A DNA stretch of 64,000 nucleotides from Hasllibacter sp. MH4015 (GCF_020177575.1 NZ_JAHTBK010000001.1:3612001-3676000); one strand, 5' to 3'. Positions 22,935-32,477 are shown, numbered from the stretch's first letter. Notes: generated by a model from the sequence alone, not told the origin. Numbers and translations: made by a program.

Positions 22935-23987
22935 ATGGCACCTTCTGATCCACCAGCACGGCCTGCGTCCGGGCCGACGACGTCGACGCCCACGGCGCTT
23001 GACCTGGGCCTGTATGCGCGGGCCGATCGCGGGCCGCGCGTGACGGTGATCGAGATCGCGGCGCTGGCCGTGTCCCTGTTGTGGATCGTGGCCGTCGTGC
23101 TCTTGGGGTTCGGCGGCACGTCGGGCAGCGAGGCGCAAAGCGGCCTGAGCATGCTCTTGTCGTTTCTCGCGGTGATCCTGCCCCTGGCGTTGATCTGGGT
23201 GGCGGCAATGGCGGCCCGGACGGCCCGCGCGCTCAGGCAGGAGGCCGCGCGGCTGCAAGCCTCCATCGACGCGATGCGGGCGGCTTACGTGGATCAGCAA
23301 CAGCGCCAGAGCTACGAGATGAAGCCGGACCTGGTGCAGAAGCTGGACGACCTGGTGGCCGCACAGCAGGCCGCCGAGTCCAAGCTGGCGACCTTTACCA
23401 GCCTGCGCAGTGCCGATCCCGGAGAGGTGCGCGCCGCCGTGCCCCCGGCCCCCGCGCAGATGGACCCGGCGCAGCCGCAACCGGCCCTCGCCCTCGTGCA
23501 GGAGGCGCAGAGGGAGCCGATTTCGGTTAGCGATTTTATCAAGGCGTTGGATTTCCCGGAGAACGAGCACGACAAGGAAGGCTTCCGCACCCTACGCCGT
23601 GCCTTGGAGGACCGGGCGACGGAGCGTCTGATCCGGGCCAGCCAGGATGTGCTGACGCTGCTGTCGCAGGACGGTATCTACATGGATGACCTGCGGCCCG
23701 ACCGCGCCCGGCCGGAGGTCTGGCGGCAATTCGCCAAGGGTGATCGGGGCCGGACGATCGCACCGCTTGGCGGGATCCACGACCGCTCGTCCCTGGTTCT
23801 GGCGGCGGGGCGGATGCGCAAGGATCCCGTCTTCCGCGACGCGGTTCACCATTTCCTGCGGCACTTCGACCGGACCTTCATGGAGTTCGAGAAGAATGCC
23901 AGCGACGAGGAAATCGCGCGGCTGGCCAATACCCGCACCGCGCGCGCCTTCATGCTGCTGGGGCGTGTGACGGGAACGTTCGACTGA
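22935..23987 (+). CDS. Rhodobacterales hypothetical membrane protein with coiled coil
   Basis: A 350-residue protein from the ATG at 22935 (AAGGCGG site). Residues 1-35 are Pro/Ser/Thr-rich; two hydrophobic segments follow (about 44-66 and 76-98), then a coiled coil (AARTARALRQEAARLQASID), a Pro/Ala/Gln linker and a helical C-terminal domain of about 150 residues (VSDFIKALDFPENEHDKEGF to VTGTFD). It is similar in design to proteins found beside greA in related genomes as I recall. No catalytic motif is visible; a membrane-tethered scaffold is the plainest reading. Convergent with the TRIC channel gene, with no gap. Confidence 0.7.
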   Translation: MAPSDPPARPASGPTTSTPTALDLGLYARADRGPRVTVIEIAALAVSLLWIVAVVLLGFGGTSGSEAQSGLSMLLSFLAVILPLALIWVAAMAARTARALRQEAARLQASIDAMRAAYVDQQQRQSYEMKPDLVQKLDDLVAAQQAAESKLATFTSLRSADPGEVRAAVPPAPAQMDPAQPQPALALVQEAQREPISVSDFIKALDFPENEHDKEGFRTLRRALEDRATERLIRASQDVLTLLSQDGIYMDDLRPDRARPEVWRQFAKGDRGRTIAPLGGIHDRSSLVLAAGRMRKDPVFRDAVHHFLRHFDRTFMEFEKNASDEEIARLANTRTARAFMLLGRVTGTFD

Positions 23988-24608
23988 TCAGGCTCGCGGC
24001 GGGCGCGCCTTGTAGACGGGCAGGCGCCACCCGAACAGAAGCGATCCGGCGCGCAATCCGAAGGTGACGATCACGCAGGCCACGGTCGGCCAAATGGACC
24101 CGGCGACAAGGGCCGCAAGAAGCGCCGCGCCGGCACCGGCAAAGGCGGCGGTCACGTAAAGTTCCCCCTGTTTCAGGACCAGCGGCACCTCGTTGGCCAC
24201 GACGTCGCGCATCAGCCCCCCAAGGGTTCCGGTCAGAACCCCCATCACAAGCACGACGGGCGTGCCCACCTCCATCCCCCGCGCCACGGCGACACCGGCG
24301 GCCACCGCAATGGCGAGGGCCGCAGCATCCAGCCAGATCAGCCATTTCAGGCGACTTTCCAGGAGATGGGCCGTGAAGAACACGAAGATCGCGGCCAGCG
24401 CGGCGATGGCAAGCGGCGTCGGGTCGGCGATCCAGAACACCGGGTCGCGGTCGAGCAGCAGATCCCGGATCGTGCCACCGCCCACGGCCGTCAAACCGGC
24501 GAAGAAGATGAACCCCACGATGTCGAGCTGCGCGCGGGATGCGGCCAGGGCCCCGGTGAGCGCGAAGATCAGGGCCGATCCGTAATCAAGGGCGAGGACC
24601 ACGTTCAT
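23988..24608 (-). CDS. trimeric intracellular cation (TRIC/YadS, UPF0126) channel family protein
   Basis: A 206-residue membrane protein with about seven hydrophobic segments arranged as two repeats. The repeat signatures GLTAVGGGTIRDLLLD and GVLTGTLGGLMRDVVA are the paired glycine-rich motifs of UPF0126/TRIC homologues, which form trimeric K+-permeable channels in prokaryotes. It overlaps the Nudix gene by 4 bases and is last in the operon running from 26507. Physiological role unclear. Confidence 0.85.
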   Translation of the reverse strand: MNVVLALDYGSALIFALTGALAASRAQLDIVGFIFFAGLTAVGGGTIRDLLLDRDPVFWIADPTPLAIAALAAIFVFFTAHLLESRLKWLIWLDAAALAIAVAAGVAVARGMEVGTPVVLVMGVLTGTLGGLMRDVVANEVPLVLKQGELYVTAAFAGAGAALLAALVAGSIWPTVACVIVTFGLRAGSLLFGWRLPVYKARPPRA

Positions 24609-25000
24609 TTCAGCACCGCTTCGATATGAGTTGCCGCGCGTCGGAAGGTCGGGGCAAATTCTGCCGACAGCGGCCCGGACAGGGCTTGCCAGAAGACCGA
24701 GAAGAGGTGCCCGCCATCGTCGGGGGCGGGGTGATCCCATCGGTCAAAACGCTCGTCGGGCGCGTCCATGGGCCAGAAATGCCATATCTGACCGTCCTCG
24801 ATGGCGTCGCTTCGCCCCAAGGACGTCAGCGGAACGAGGTCCAGGCCGGATTCCTCTGCCAATTCCCGCCGCGCGGCATGCGGGCCCGTCTCTCCCGCTT
24901 CGACGGTTCCCTTCACGAATTGCGACCCTGCCTGCGGATGACGGAAGGCGAGGATCGTGCCGTCACCGCGCGGAACCACGGGGCAGGCCTTATCCATCAT
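24605..25000 (-). CDS. Nudix hydrolase
   Basis: A 131-residue protein with the complete Nudix box [17 protein letters not shown] plus AEESG (GX5EX7REUXEEXGU). It would hydrolyse a nucleoside diphosphate linked to some other group; substrate cannot be read from sequence. Two adjacent in-frame ATGs (24998-25000, 24995-24997) overlap the end of rnhA by 11 or 8 bases; the longer upstream frame to 25081 lies within rnhA and is rejected. Confidence 0.83.
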   Translation of the reverse strand: MMDKACPVVPRGDGTILAFRHPQAGSQFVKGTVEAGETGPHAARRELAEESGLDLVPLTSLGRSDAIEDGQIWHFWPMDAPDERFDRWDHPAPDDGGHLFSVFWQALSGPLSAEFAPTFRRAATHIEAVLK

Positions 25001-25463
25001 CGCGGCGCTTGGACGGTTTGAACGGGGCCATCCCGGCGCGGGCCAGTTCATCGGCGCGTTCGTTTTCGGGATGACCCGCATGTCCCTTCACCCATTCCCA
25101 CGTCACGTCGTGGCGCTTCGCCGCTTCGTCGAGCCGTTGCCAGAGGTCCACGTTCTTCACCGGCTTCTTCGTGGAGGTCTTCCAGCCGTTGCGCTTCCAG
25201 CCGTGCAGCCAGCCGGTAATCCCGTTCTTCACATAGGCGCTGTCGGTCACGATGGTCAGTTTCGAGGGCCGCTCCAGCGCTTCCAGGGCCGAAATCGCGG
25301 CCAGAAGCTCCATCCGGTTGTTCGTGGTCTCCGCCTCTCCACCGTTCAGCTCGCGTTCTTTCACGACCGCATCGCCGGACTTCGCCTGTAACAGCGCGCC
25401 CCAGCCGCCGGGGCCGGGATTGCCGGAACACGCGCCGTCGGTATAGGCGAAAAGATCAGGCAT
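24990..25463 (-). CDS. rnhA: ribonuclease HI
   Basis: Degrades the RNA strand of RNA-DNA hybrids. The 157-residue protein shows the catalytic carboxylates in context: D9 in [16 protein letters not shown], Glu in [10 protein letters not shown], Asp in VTDSAYV and the C-terminal Asp in NERADELAR, plus the [10 protein letters not shown] loop. A basic protrusion ([20 protein letters not shown]) is present as in E. coli RNase HI. It overlaps the methyltransferase gene upstream by 8 bases and the Nudix gene downstream. Confidence 0.95.
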   Translation of the reverse strand: MPDLFAYTDGACSGNPGPGGWGALLQAKSGDAVVKERELNGGEAETTNNRMELLAAISALEALERPSKLTIVTDSAYVKNGITGWLHGWKRNGWKTSTKKPVKNVDLWQRLDEAAKRHDVTWEWVKGHAGHPENERADELARAGMAPFKPSKRRDDG

Positions 25464-26052
25464 CGGCGGCCCGCGCGTGCATCAGGAAGAAGGGCGCGAT
25501 CTCACCGCTCAGCCCCGCTTCCTCGCCAGACGTCACATGGGCGATGGTCAGGCCGCGCATCTCCAGCAACTGTCGCATCTCCGCCTCGGTCACGTAGGAA
25601 TAGCGCCGCCCGATCTTGTCGCGCTCCTCCCCCGTGCCGGATTTCATCCCGATGAAAAGCGCGCCGCCGGGTTTCAGGGCGCGCACCATCGCATCAAGAT
25701 GACGCGGAAGATCCGCAAGCGGCGCGTGGAGCAAGCTGAAGCTGGCAAAGATGCCATCGTAGATGTCCGCCCCGTCAATGTCATCAAACGCACCAAGGCG
25801 CGCATTGACGCCGCGAGACAGGGCATCGGTGACGAAGGCCGGGGTCGGGTCGATGGCATGGACGTCGTGACCGGCGCTGGCCATCAAGGCGGCGTGGACG
25901 CCCGGCCCGCAGCCCGCGTCCAGAATGCAGGCACCCGGCGGCACCATGGCGAGGAACCGGTCGATGGCGGCGCGTTGCAGGGGGCTGACCGGCAGATCCG
26001 CATATCGCGCGGCCTGCTCCTCGTAGATGGCGATGGTCTTTTCGTCGGTCAT
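25456..26052 (-). CDS. class I SAM-dependent methyltransferase, substrate unknown
   Basis: A 198-residue protein with motif [17 protein letters not shown] (about 43-58), the acidic end of beta-2 in VHAIDPT and a post-motif region [15 protein letters not shown]. This is the pattern of small-molecule methyltransferases (Methyltransf_11/25). It starts at 26052, overlapping the DUF3429 stop by 4 bases, and ends inside the rnhA start. Nothing identifies the substrate. Confidence 0.8.
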   Translation of the reverse strand: MTDEKTIAIYEEQAARYADLPVSPLQRAAIDRFLAMVPPGACILDAGCGPGVHAALMASAGHDVHAIDPTPAFVTDALSRGVNARLGAFDDIDGADIYDGIFASFSLLHAPLADLPRHLDAMVRALKPGGALFIGMKSGTGEERDKIGRRYSYVTEAEMRQLLEMRGLTIAHVTSGEEAGLSGEIAPFFLMHARAADA

Positions 26053-26507
26053 GGGGAATACGCCGCTCCGATCACGAGACAGAAAAGGACGATGGAGGTG
26101 AGCATTCCGCGCAGGGACATCCACCAATCGGGTGCAAGGCCCTTTCTCTGGCAGGTCCAGTCAATGAGCAAGAGCCCGGAGAAGCCCAGGATCAGCGCGA
26201 TGAATTGCGTGAGCGCGGGCAGATTGAACGCGAAGAAGATCAACAGCGCGGGCAGGACCGACAGGGTCAGGCCAATGGGCATCCACGGGCCGCCATCCTT
26301 CGCCGCGAAGCCCCAGATTACGCCGGACATGAAGCTCAAGATGACGGTGCCGTAGGCCAGAAGCATCGGCGCCCCGGAATAGACAAGGATGATGTCGGGC
26401 AGTGGCAGGTATTGAACGGCGATGCCGACGGATGTCGCCGCACCCCACAGGAAGGGGATGAGGCCAGCAAGGCCGAGGATCAGAGCCGAAGTCGGGATAC
26501 GCGCCAT
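26049..26507 (-). CDS. DUF3429 family membrane protein
   Basis: A 152-residue protein with about five hydrophobic segments (for example LILGLAGLIPFLWGAA, MLLAYGTVILSFMSGVIWG, LLIFFAFNLPALTQFIAL). The GAxxLSFxGxxxWG-type stretch resembles DUF3429. First gene of a tightly overlapping minus-strand operon DUF3429-methyltransferase-rnhA-Nudix-TRIC. Function unknown. Confidence 0.75.
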   Translation of the reverse strand: MARIPTSALILGLAGLIPFLWGAATSVGIAVQYLPLPDIILVYSGAPMLLAYGTVILSFMSGVIWGFAAKDGGPWMPIGLTLSVLPALLIFFAFNLPALTQFIALILGFSGLLLIDWTCQRKGLAPDWWMSLRGMLTSIVLFCLVIGAAYSP

Positions 26508-26619
26508 GGGGCCTGTTTGGCGTGTCCGGAAAGGTTGGGCAAGGGCCTGCCACGGCGGGCGCGGTGGTATGCGGTGGCACGGTCACATGGCAAATGACGG
26601 GGATATGCGGCGGGGTCGT

Positions 26620-27078
26620 TCAGGACGTGGCCAGGTCAGGCCCGGAGCGAAAGAAGCTGACATCGTTGGTGAAGACGCTCTCGGGAACAAGGCGGATCAG
26701 GCGGCCATCGGGATGGTCGATGCAGGCGACCTCTTCAATGAACCAGGCGTTCCAGACTTCCTCCGGGCCGAGATACCGGCGCAACAGGCGGCGGAAGAGC
26801 GCGGTATCCATCGGCTCCACCGTCGCACGCCCGCGCAGGCCGACATGGCGCAGAACGCCGCCGGCATTGTCGTAATCCACGATCTCCACCGCGACCTGCG
26901 GGTTGGCGGCGATGCGCTGGGCGGAGCTGTTGTCGATGCCCGACAGCATCCAGAGCGCGCCGTCCTCCCACGCGAACCAGACCGGCGCGTTGCGCGGCGC
27001 GCCATCGGCCGTGACGGTCGCAAGGTTGGCCATCAGCGGCTTGGCCAGGACGGGGGCGGGGTCGAATGGAGTTGTCAT
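26620..27078 (-). CDS. pyridoxamine 5'-phosphate oxidase-like flavin-binding split-barrel protein
   Basis: From the ATG at 27078 (MTTPFDPAPVL) the protein is 152 residues. The pattern LMANLATVTADGAPRNAPVWFAW, then LWMLSGIDNSSAQRIAANPQVAV, is the start of an FMN- or F420-binding split barrel (PPOX family). Members include true oxidases and reductases acting on small aromatic or flavin substrates, so only the fold can be named. It follows the DUF1905 gene on the same strand by 23 bases. Confidence 0.75.
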   Translation of the reverse strand: MTTPFDPAPVLAKPLMANLATVTADGAPRNAPVWFAWEDGALWMLSGIDNSSAQRIAANPQVAVEIVDYDNAGGVLRHVGLRGRATVEPMDTALFRRLLRRYLGPEEVWNAWFIEEVACIDHPDGRLIRLVPESVFTNDVSFFRSGPDLATS

Positions 27079-27101
27079 GGTCGATGTCCCATCGGTTCGT
27101 G

Positions 27102-27557
27102 TCAGCGCAGATTGTCGAGCAATTTCGAAATACGCTTCATGCGCGTCTCGGGCCGTTTGGCGGTTTCCACCGGGTAGAGCGCGCTGCGCTTCTTGCCCGG
27201 CGTCAGCGCCTCCCACGCCTCCGACAGATCGGCGGAGCGCAGGGCGTTGAGCACGTCGCGCGGCACATCGACCGCATCGTCGGGTGCGGGACGCAGGCGC
27301 GCTTCGAACACCTCCCCCGGTTCAAGCCCGGTTCGGTCGAGCAGGGATTTCCCGGCCCAAAGAAACGGCGTGTCGATGATCTCGGCGGGGGCCTTGGAGA
27401 TGGCGAGGTTCACGGGGTGATCGTTGAATTCCCCCTCCACCCGCCGCGTGGGTCCGAGCGCATCGAGAATGTCGGCGGGAAGCGGCACGATTGTATAGAC
27501 CGCGTCGCCCCACGGCATTGGCTGGACCCGCGCCTCGAACGTCAGATAGTCGATCAT
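27102..27557 (-). CDS. DUF1905/YdeI-type protein
   Basis: A 151-residue protein with an N-terminal DUF1905-like beta-barrel half (FEARVQPMPWGDAVYTIVPL, DILDALGPTRRVEGEFN) and a C-terminal helical part ALRSADLSEAWEALTPGKKR resembling the OmpD-associated/YdeI domain (helices with a TP-KR motif). Combined DUF1905-YdeI proteins are common and uncharacterised. It overlaps the GNAT gene by 4 bases. Confidence 0.75.
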   Translation of the reverse strand: MIDYLTFEARVQPMPWGDAVYTIVPLPADILDALGPTRRVEGEFNDHPVNLAISKAPAEIIDTPFLWAGKSLLDRTGLEPGEVFEARLRPAPDDAVDVPRDVLNALRSADLSEAWEALTPGKKRSALYPVETAKRPETRMKRISKLLDNLR

Positions 27558-27964
27558 GTGATCTCCATCGTCATTCCGGCCCCGAATGGACCGTCCGGGC
27601 GCGCCATGAAGCCCGCGCGTTCATAGAGCGGCTCCACCCCGGCCACGGCCATGAGGCCGATCGTGGTGCCCTTGGGAAGCAGCTCGGAGAGGTCGGCCAT
27701 GAGCCGTTCCACGATGGCCCGCGCGATCCCCTTGCCGCGGTGGGAGTCCGCGACAACGACATCCTGGATGTACGCATTCAGCACCCCATCCCCAACCACA
27801 CGCGCCATGCCGACGAGTGCGTCACCCTCCCACGCGGTGACGTGGAGGAGGGAGGCGTCAAGCGCCGCCCGGGCGCGGTGGGTCGGGACCAGCTGCCAGC
27901 CGCAGGACGCGCGCATCTGCGCGAAGGTTTCCGGTGGGGGCGGATCGTTCGACAGCCGGATCAT
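27554..27964 (-). CDS. GNAT-family N-acetyltransferase
   Basis: A 136-residue acetyltransferase from the ATG at 27964, which overlaps the oxidoreductase stop (ATGA). Core motifs: VGMARVVGDGVLNAYIQDVV (beta-4), ADSHRGKGIARAIVERLM (the acetyl-CoA pyrophosphate loop, R/QxxGxG/A as RGKGIA) and the C-terminal EPLYERAGF. The substrate is unknown. Confidence 0.85.
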   Translation of the reverse strand: MIRLSNDPPPPETFAQMRASCGWQLVPTHRARAALDASLLHVTAWEGDALVGMARVVGDGVLNAYIQDVVVADSHRGKGIARAIVERLMADLSELLPKGTTIGLMAVAGVEPLYERAGFMARPDGPFGAGMTMEIT

Positions 27965-30396
27965 GCGCGCATCCTCGTGAAGTCCGGATCGTAGGGGCAC
28001 GGCGGGATGACCGTTGCGGCAACGAGGTCGCCGCAGCGGTCGAGGCTCATGGTTTTGCCGATCTCCGCAAAGGCGGGATCGACGAAGGCATAGGCGAGGT
28101 TCATACCCACCCGATGCCCCCATTCCCCGGACGTCACCGTGCCGATTGCCCTGTCCCCGTCCATCAGGGACGCGCCGGGATGTGCGGGGCCTTGCGTAGT
28201 GTCGAGCTTTAACGTGACGAGGCGGCGCGTCGGCCCCGCCTTTTGCCGGGCGAGAAGCGCGTCGCGCCCTATGAAATCGCCCTTGTCCGGCTTCACGAAG
28301 CGGTCCAGCCCCGTTTCGAACGAATCGAATTCGGTGAGAATGTCCGATTTCCAATGGAGAAATCCTTTCTCCATCCGCATTGATTCGACGGAACGCGCCC
28401 CGAAAAGGCGCAAATCGTGCGCCGCGCCGGCCTTCCGCAGGGCGAGGTAGGCGGCGTAGAGCGCGGCGTTCGGAACATGGATTTCGTAGGCCAGTTCACC
28501 GGAAAAGCTGACGCCCATGATCGTGGCAGGTGCGATGCCGACATACGCCTCCCGCACGCTAAGCCAGGGGAAGGCGTCGGCGGACCAATCCTCGCGCGCG
28601 CAGGCCGACAGGACATCACGCGCTTTGGGACCGGCCAGGACAAGAATGGTCTGGTCGTTCGTCAGCGACCGGATCTGCACATCCTCGTCCGCGCGCAGAT
28701 GCGCGATCAGCCAATCCATGTCGTGATATTCCGCCGCCGCCGCGGAGCCATACCAGACGCGATCTGGGCCGCGGTCGCTGGCGGGCAGGTTGGCCAATGT
28801 CGCCTCACTCTTCAGGCAGCCGTGGTGGTTCAGAAGATAACCCAGACCGACGCGCCCATCGCGGCGGGGAACGGTGCCGCAGATCATGCGGTCGAGGAAG
28901 GCGTGGCGATCTTCGCCGGTGATCTCGAACCGATTGAAGCCATTCACCTCGCACAGGCCCACGTGGGATTGCACATGCGCGACCTCCGCGGCGACCACCG
29001 CGAACGTCTCATCGAAATCGAAGCTCAGGGTCGGGTGAAACTCCGGCGTCGGCCTTATGAAGTCCACCCGTTCCCAGCCGTTCACCACGGTAAACTCCGC
29101 CCCTTCCGCGGCCAGCACGGGGGTAAGCGGCGTGGTCTTGGCGGGGCGTCCGGCGGGGCGATGTTCGTGGGGGAAGTGAAAGCGGAATTCATTCTGGTAA
29201 TCCTCGATCGCCTTGAGCGCCGTCAGCTCCACATTGGCGTGTCCTGTGAACCGGCGCGGGTCGAGGCCCCACGTGTCATAACACGCCTCCCCATGGACGA
29301 TCTGTTGCGCCAGAAGCCAGCCGTGGCCGCCACCCTCACCCACACCCGCGCGCAGGCCGATGATGCAAAATGCGTTGCGCTTGCCGGGGATGGGGCCGAC
29401 CAGCGGCGCGCCATCAATGGTGTAGGTGATCGGCCCGTTGACGATGCGCTTGATGCCGACCTCGGCCAGGGCGGGCATCCGGGCGAAGGCCCCTTCCAGC
29501 ACATCCATCACACGGTCCAGATCATCGGGGCAGAGGTCGTTGGAGAACGAGGGACTGATGCCGTCCATTCCCCATGTCTTGCAATCCTGTTCGTAGAACC
29601 CGACGAGCAGGCCGTTCTTTTCCTGCCTGCAATAATAATCGCTGATCGGGCAACGGATCAGCGGCATCCGATGATCCGCTTGTGCAATGGCGGGAATGTC
29701 CTCGGTGACGAAATACTGATGCTCCATCGACGCGACGGGATGCTGCACGCCCATCATCGCGCCGACCTCGTTCACGCGGTAGCCGCAGGCATTCACGACG
29801 ATGTCGGCGTCGATATCGCCGTTGTTTGTGTGGATTGTCCAAGTGTCGTCGCGATGCTGGGTCAGTCCGGTGACATCGGTGGAGCGATAGACCTCCGCCC
29901 CCGCGCGGCGTGCGTGAAAGGCCAGTGCCTGGCACAGTTGCGCCGGGTCGATATCGCCGTCCTCGCCGTCCCAGAGACCGCCGATCAGGTTCTCCGTCGA
30001 GATCAGGGGGTGGCGGCGCGCGCATTCCTCGGCGTCGATGACCTCGAACTCCACGCCCATGCCCCGCGCCATGGAGGCGAAATGGCGGTAGCCCTGCATC
30101 TGCTGCGGCGTATTGGCCAGCCGAATGCCGCCATCGCCGTGATGGTAGCCCACCGGGTAATCCGGATCGTCGCGGAGTTTCTTGTAGAGCGCGATGGAGT
30201 GGCTCTTCAGGCCCACCATCGTCTGGGTCATCCCGAAATTCGTGACCTGCGCCGCGGAATGCCACGTGGTGCCGGAAGTCAGTTCATCCCGCTCGATCAG
30301 GACGACGTCCGACCAGCCCTCCTGCGTCAGGTGGTAGAGGGTGGAGCACCCGGCGATCCCGCCGCCGATGACGGCAACCTTGGTTCTGGATTTCAT
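27961..30396 (-). CDS. FAD-dependent sarcosine/dimethylglycine dehydrogenase-like protein with GcvT domain
   Basis: An 811-residue two-part enzyme. Residues 1-390 form a DAO-type FAD domain with VAVIGGGIAGCSTLYHL near the start and SGTTWHSAAQ, whose His is the covalent FAD attachment site in this family. A middle FAO_M region and a C-terminal GcvT-like folate-binding domain (about 420-811, FNRFEITGEDRHAFLDRM, GVSFSGELAYEIHVP) follow. Such proteins demethylate sarcosine, dimethylglycine or similar N-methyl amines and pass one-carbon units to tetrahydrofolate, electrons to ETF. Which substrate is used cannot be decided. ATG at 30396 is chosen over an extension rich in Arg. First gene of a run including GNAT, DUF1905 and PPOX. 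Confidence 0.88.
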   Translation of the reverse strand: MKSRTKVAVIGGGIAGCSTLYHLTQEGWSDVVLIERDELTSGTTWHSAAQVTNFGMTQTMVGLKSHSIALYKKLRDDPDYPVGYHHGDGGIRLANTPQQMQGYRHFASMARGMGVEFEVIDAEECARRHPLISTENLIGGLWDGEDGDIDPAQLCQALAFHARRAGAEVYRSTDVTGLTQHRDDTWTIHTNNGDIDADIVVNACGYRVNEVGAMMGVQHPVASMEHQYFVTEDIPAIAQADHRMPLIRCPISDYYCRQEKNGLLVGFYEQDCKTWGMDGISPSFSNDLCPDDLDRVMDVLEGAFARMPALAEVGIKRIVNGPITYTIDGAPLVGPIPGKRNAFCIIGLRAGVGEGGGHGWLLAQQIVHGEACYDTWGLDPRRFTGHANVELTALKAIEDYQNEFRFHFPHEHRPAGRPAKTTPLTPVLAAEGAEFTVVNGWERVDFIRPTPEFHPTLSFDFDETFAVVAAEVAHVQSHVGLCEVNGFNRFEITGEDRHAFLDRMICGTVPRRDGRVGLGYLLNHHGCLKSEATLANLPASDRGPDRVWYGSAAAAEYHDMDWLIAHLRADEDVQIRSLTNDQTILVLAGPKARDVLSACAREDWSADAFPWLSVREAYVGIAPATIMGVSFSGELAYEIHVPNAALYAAYLALRKAGAAHDLRLFGARSVESMRMEKGFLHWKSDILTEFDSFETGLDRFVKPDKGDFIGRDALLARQKAGPTRRLVTLKLDTTQGPAHPGASLMDGDRAIGTVTSGEWGHRVGMNLAYAFVDPAFAEIGKTMSLDRCGDLVAATVIPPCPYDPDFTRMRA

Positions 30397-30496
30397 CTTG
30401 ATCTGGTTCCTCTGACCGTCGCGCTCACCTCGCCGCATTCCGGGGCGGACCGTCAAGGCGCGTCGGGCCCTGCCACGGCGGAAAGATCGCGCGCCA

Positions 30497-30510
30497 TTGA
30501 CTTGAATCAA
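30497..30510. promoter_or_regulatory. candidate FNR/FnrL binding site
   Basis: TTGACTTGAATCAA fits TTGAY-N4-RTCAA exactly, the site of FNR-type oxygen regulators including FnrL of Rhodobacter. It lies 60 bases before the excalibur gene start and about 100 before the divergent oxidoreductase start, so either could be controlled. No supporting -10 was assigned. Confidence 0.4.
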
Positions 30511-30570
30511 CGCAGCGGCGCTCCGACGTGTTAACGAAGGTTAACGACGCGACAAGCCGGGGGAAGCGAG

Positions 30571-30843
30571 ATGAAACGGATGGTTTTGGGGGCCGGGACG
30601 ATTATGACGATTGCCCTTGCACCGTCATTCGCGCCGCTTCCGTCGGTCATCACGCCCGCCCAGGCACAGGCCTGCCACCCCAGCTATGCCGGGGTTTGCA
30701 TCTCTCCCAGCGGTGGCGATGTGGATTGCGCGGGCGGTAACGGCAATGGCCCACGCTATGTGCAGGGACCGGTGCGCGTCGTTGGGCCGGATGAGTACCG
30801 GCTTGATCGAGACGGGGACGGTGTCGCCTGCGAGCGCCGGTAG
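30571..30843 (+). CDS. secreted excalibur-domain (calcium-binding) protein
   Basis: Ninety residues with a signal peptide to about residue 33 (ITPAQAQA) and a mature part of about 57 residues holding paired cysteines (CHPSYAGVC, DCAGG) and the excalibur ending DRDGDGVACE. The excalibur motif (DxDxDGxxCE) is usually a calcium-binding, cell-surface module. No partner is adjacent. Convergent with ispH. Confidence 0.85.
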   Translation: MKRMVLGAGTIMTIALAPSFAPLPSVITPAQAQACHPSYAGVCISPSGGDVDCAGGNGNGPRYVQGPVRVVGPDEYRLDRDGDGVACERR

Positions 30844-30849
30844 CGTGGG

Positions 30850-31800
30850 TCAGGCCGGTTCACGCAGAACGCGGGGGACCTTGAATTCGACGTTTTCCAC
30901 GGCGGTTTCGACCAGCTCGCGGGTCACGTCGAAGCGGTCTTCGAAGGCTTGGATCACCTCCTCGATCAGCACTTCGGGGGCGGAGGCGCCGGCGGTGATA
31001 CCGAGGGTCTTGATCCCTTCGAGCGCGCGCCAGTCGATGTCGGCCGCCCGCTGAACGAGTTGCGAATAGTCGCAGCCGGCCCGCGTTGCGACCTCCACCA
31101 AGCGTCTGGAATTGGAGCTGTTGGGCGCGCCCACGACCAGCATCGCGTCGCATTTGGGAGCGGCGGCCTTCACCGCCTCCTGCCGGTTGGTTGTGGCGTA
31201 ACAGATGTCTTCCTTGTGGGGTCCGACGATGGCCGGGAAGCGGGCCTGCAGGGCTGCGACGATGTCGGCGGTGTCATCGACGGACAGCGTGGTCTGGGTG
31301 ACGAACGCGAGCTTTTGCGGATCGCGGACGGCGACCTTCGCCACGTCTTCGACGGTTTCGACCAGCAGCACCTCGCCTTCCGGCAATTGACCCATGGTTC
31401 CGACGGTTTCCGGGTGCCCCTCGTGACCGATCATGATCATCTGGAGGCCGTTATCCGCATGCCTCTGCGCCTCGATATGGACCTTCGACACAAGCGGGCA
31501 GGTGGCATCGACATAGACCATCTCACGCGCCTGGGCGGCGGCGGGGACGGATTTTGGAACGCCGTGGGCGGAGAAGATGACGGGGCGGTCGTCGGGGCAG
31601 TCGTGAAGCTCCTCCACGAATACGGCCCCCTTCGCGCGGAGGTCATCGACCACGTATTTGTTATGCACGATTTCGTGGCGGACATAGACGGGGGCACCCC
31701 ATTTCTCCAACGCCATCTCCACGATCTTGATGGCGCGGTCGACGCCGGCGCAGAAGCCGCGCGGGGCGGCGAGGTAGATCGTCAGCGGGGGCTTGGTCAT
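30850..31800 (-). CDS. ispH: 4-hydroxy-3-methylbut-2-enyl diphosphate reductase
   Basis: Last enzyme of the non-mevalonate pathway, an iron-sulfur reductase forming isopentenyl and dimethylallyl diphosphate. The 316-residue protein has the three cluster cysteines in [12 protein letters not shown] (C17), [12 protein letters not shown] (about 101) and [12 protein letters not shown] (about 200), plus the substrate loop [11 protein letters not shown]. The ATG at 31800 is chosen because the longer open frame has no similarity. It is isolated from ispE (11328) and divergent from a peroxiredoxin-like gene. Confidence 0.96.
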   Translation of the reverse strand: MTKPPLTIYLAAPRGFCAGVDRAIKIVEMALEKWGAPVYVRHEIVHNKYVVDDLRAKGAVFVEELHDCPDDRPVIFSAHGVPKSVPAAAQAREMVYVDATCPLVSKVHIEAQRHADNGLQMIMIGHEGHPETVGTMGQLPEGEVLLVETVEDVAKVAVRDPQKLAFVTQTTLSVDDTADIVAALQARFPAIVGPHKEDICYATTNRQEAVKAAAPKCDAMLVVGAPNSSNSRRLVEVATRAGCDYSQLVQRAADIDWRALEGIKTLGITAGASAPEVLIEEVIQAFEDRFDVTRELVETAVENVEFKVPRVLREPA

Positions 31801-31935
31801 GGTCGCTCTCCTGTCGGGATTACAGGTAAGGCGTGGCACGGGTGCGGTAAAGTGGTGCATCGGCGCAGGGGCCTGTGTGCGTTGCCAAGGGGATTGGCCC
31901 GTGTTTGGGTTCGGAAAAGCGCAAGGAGTTGCCCG

Positions 31936-32472
31936 ATGCTGATGCCCCGCCAGAAAACGCCCGATCTGTCCGTGCCGCTTGTGGACGGCGGAACCTTCGA
32001 TCTGTCCGCCGAAACCGCCGAGCGTGGGACGGTCGTTTGCTTCTACCGGGGGCTGCACTGCCCGATCTGCGCCACCTACCTGACGGAGTTCGAGAAGCTG
32101 GTGGGCGATTTCGCGGAGCGCGGGATCGCGTCTGTGGCGATCTCCAGTGACGGGGCGGAGCGCGCGGCGGGGATGAAGGAGAAGATCGGCGCCGAAAGGC
32201 TGCGGTTCGGATATGACCTGCCGCTGGCCAAGGCGCGGGAATGGGGGCTGTATATCTCGACCTCCCGCGGGACAACCTCCATCGGGATCGAGGAGCCCGC
32301 GCTGTTCGCCGAGCCCGGCCTTTTCCTCATCAACCCGGACCAGACGCTCTACTACATGTCCGTTCAGACGATGCCCTTCGTGCGGCCCCATTTCCGGGAG
32401 CTGCTGGCGGCGGTCGATTTCGCGATCGAGAAGAATTATCCGGCGCGCGGTGAGTATGAGGGGGCCGTCTGA
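31936..32472 (+). CDS. peroxiredoxin-like thioredoxin-fold protein
   Basis: A 178-residue AhpC/TSA-type protein with an AAGGAG site. The motif [20 protein letters not shown] carries a CPIC pair where classic peroxiredoxins have a single peroxidatic Cys in PVCT, so it belongs to the peroxiredoxin-like group with CXXC. The C-terminal half has no clear second resolving Cys. Thiol reductase or peroxidase activity is likely; the reductant is unknown. It is convergent with the MarR gene. Confidence 0.8.
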   Translation: MLMPRQKTPDLSVPLVDGGTFDLSAETAERGTVVCFYRGLHCPICATYLTEFEKLVGDFAERGIASVAISSDGAERAAGMKEKIGAERLRFGYDLPLAKAREWGLYISTSRGTTSIGIEEPALFAEPGLFLINPDQTLYYMSVQTMPFVRPHFRELLAAVDFAIEKNYPARGEYEGAV

Positions 32473-32477
32473 GCCCG

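Noticed and set aside
28417-30534. A 705-codon plus-strand open frame
   Set aside because: Antisense to the sarcosine dehydrogenase-like gene; composition rich in Arg/His/Val and without recognisable motifs.
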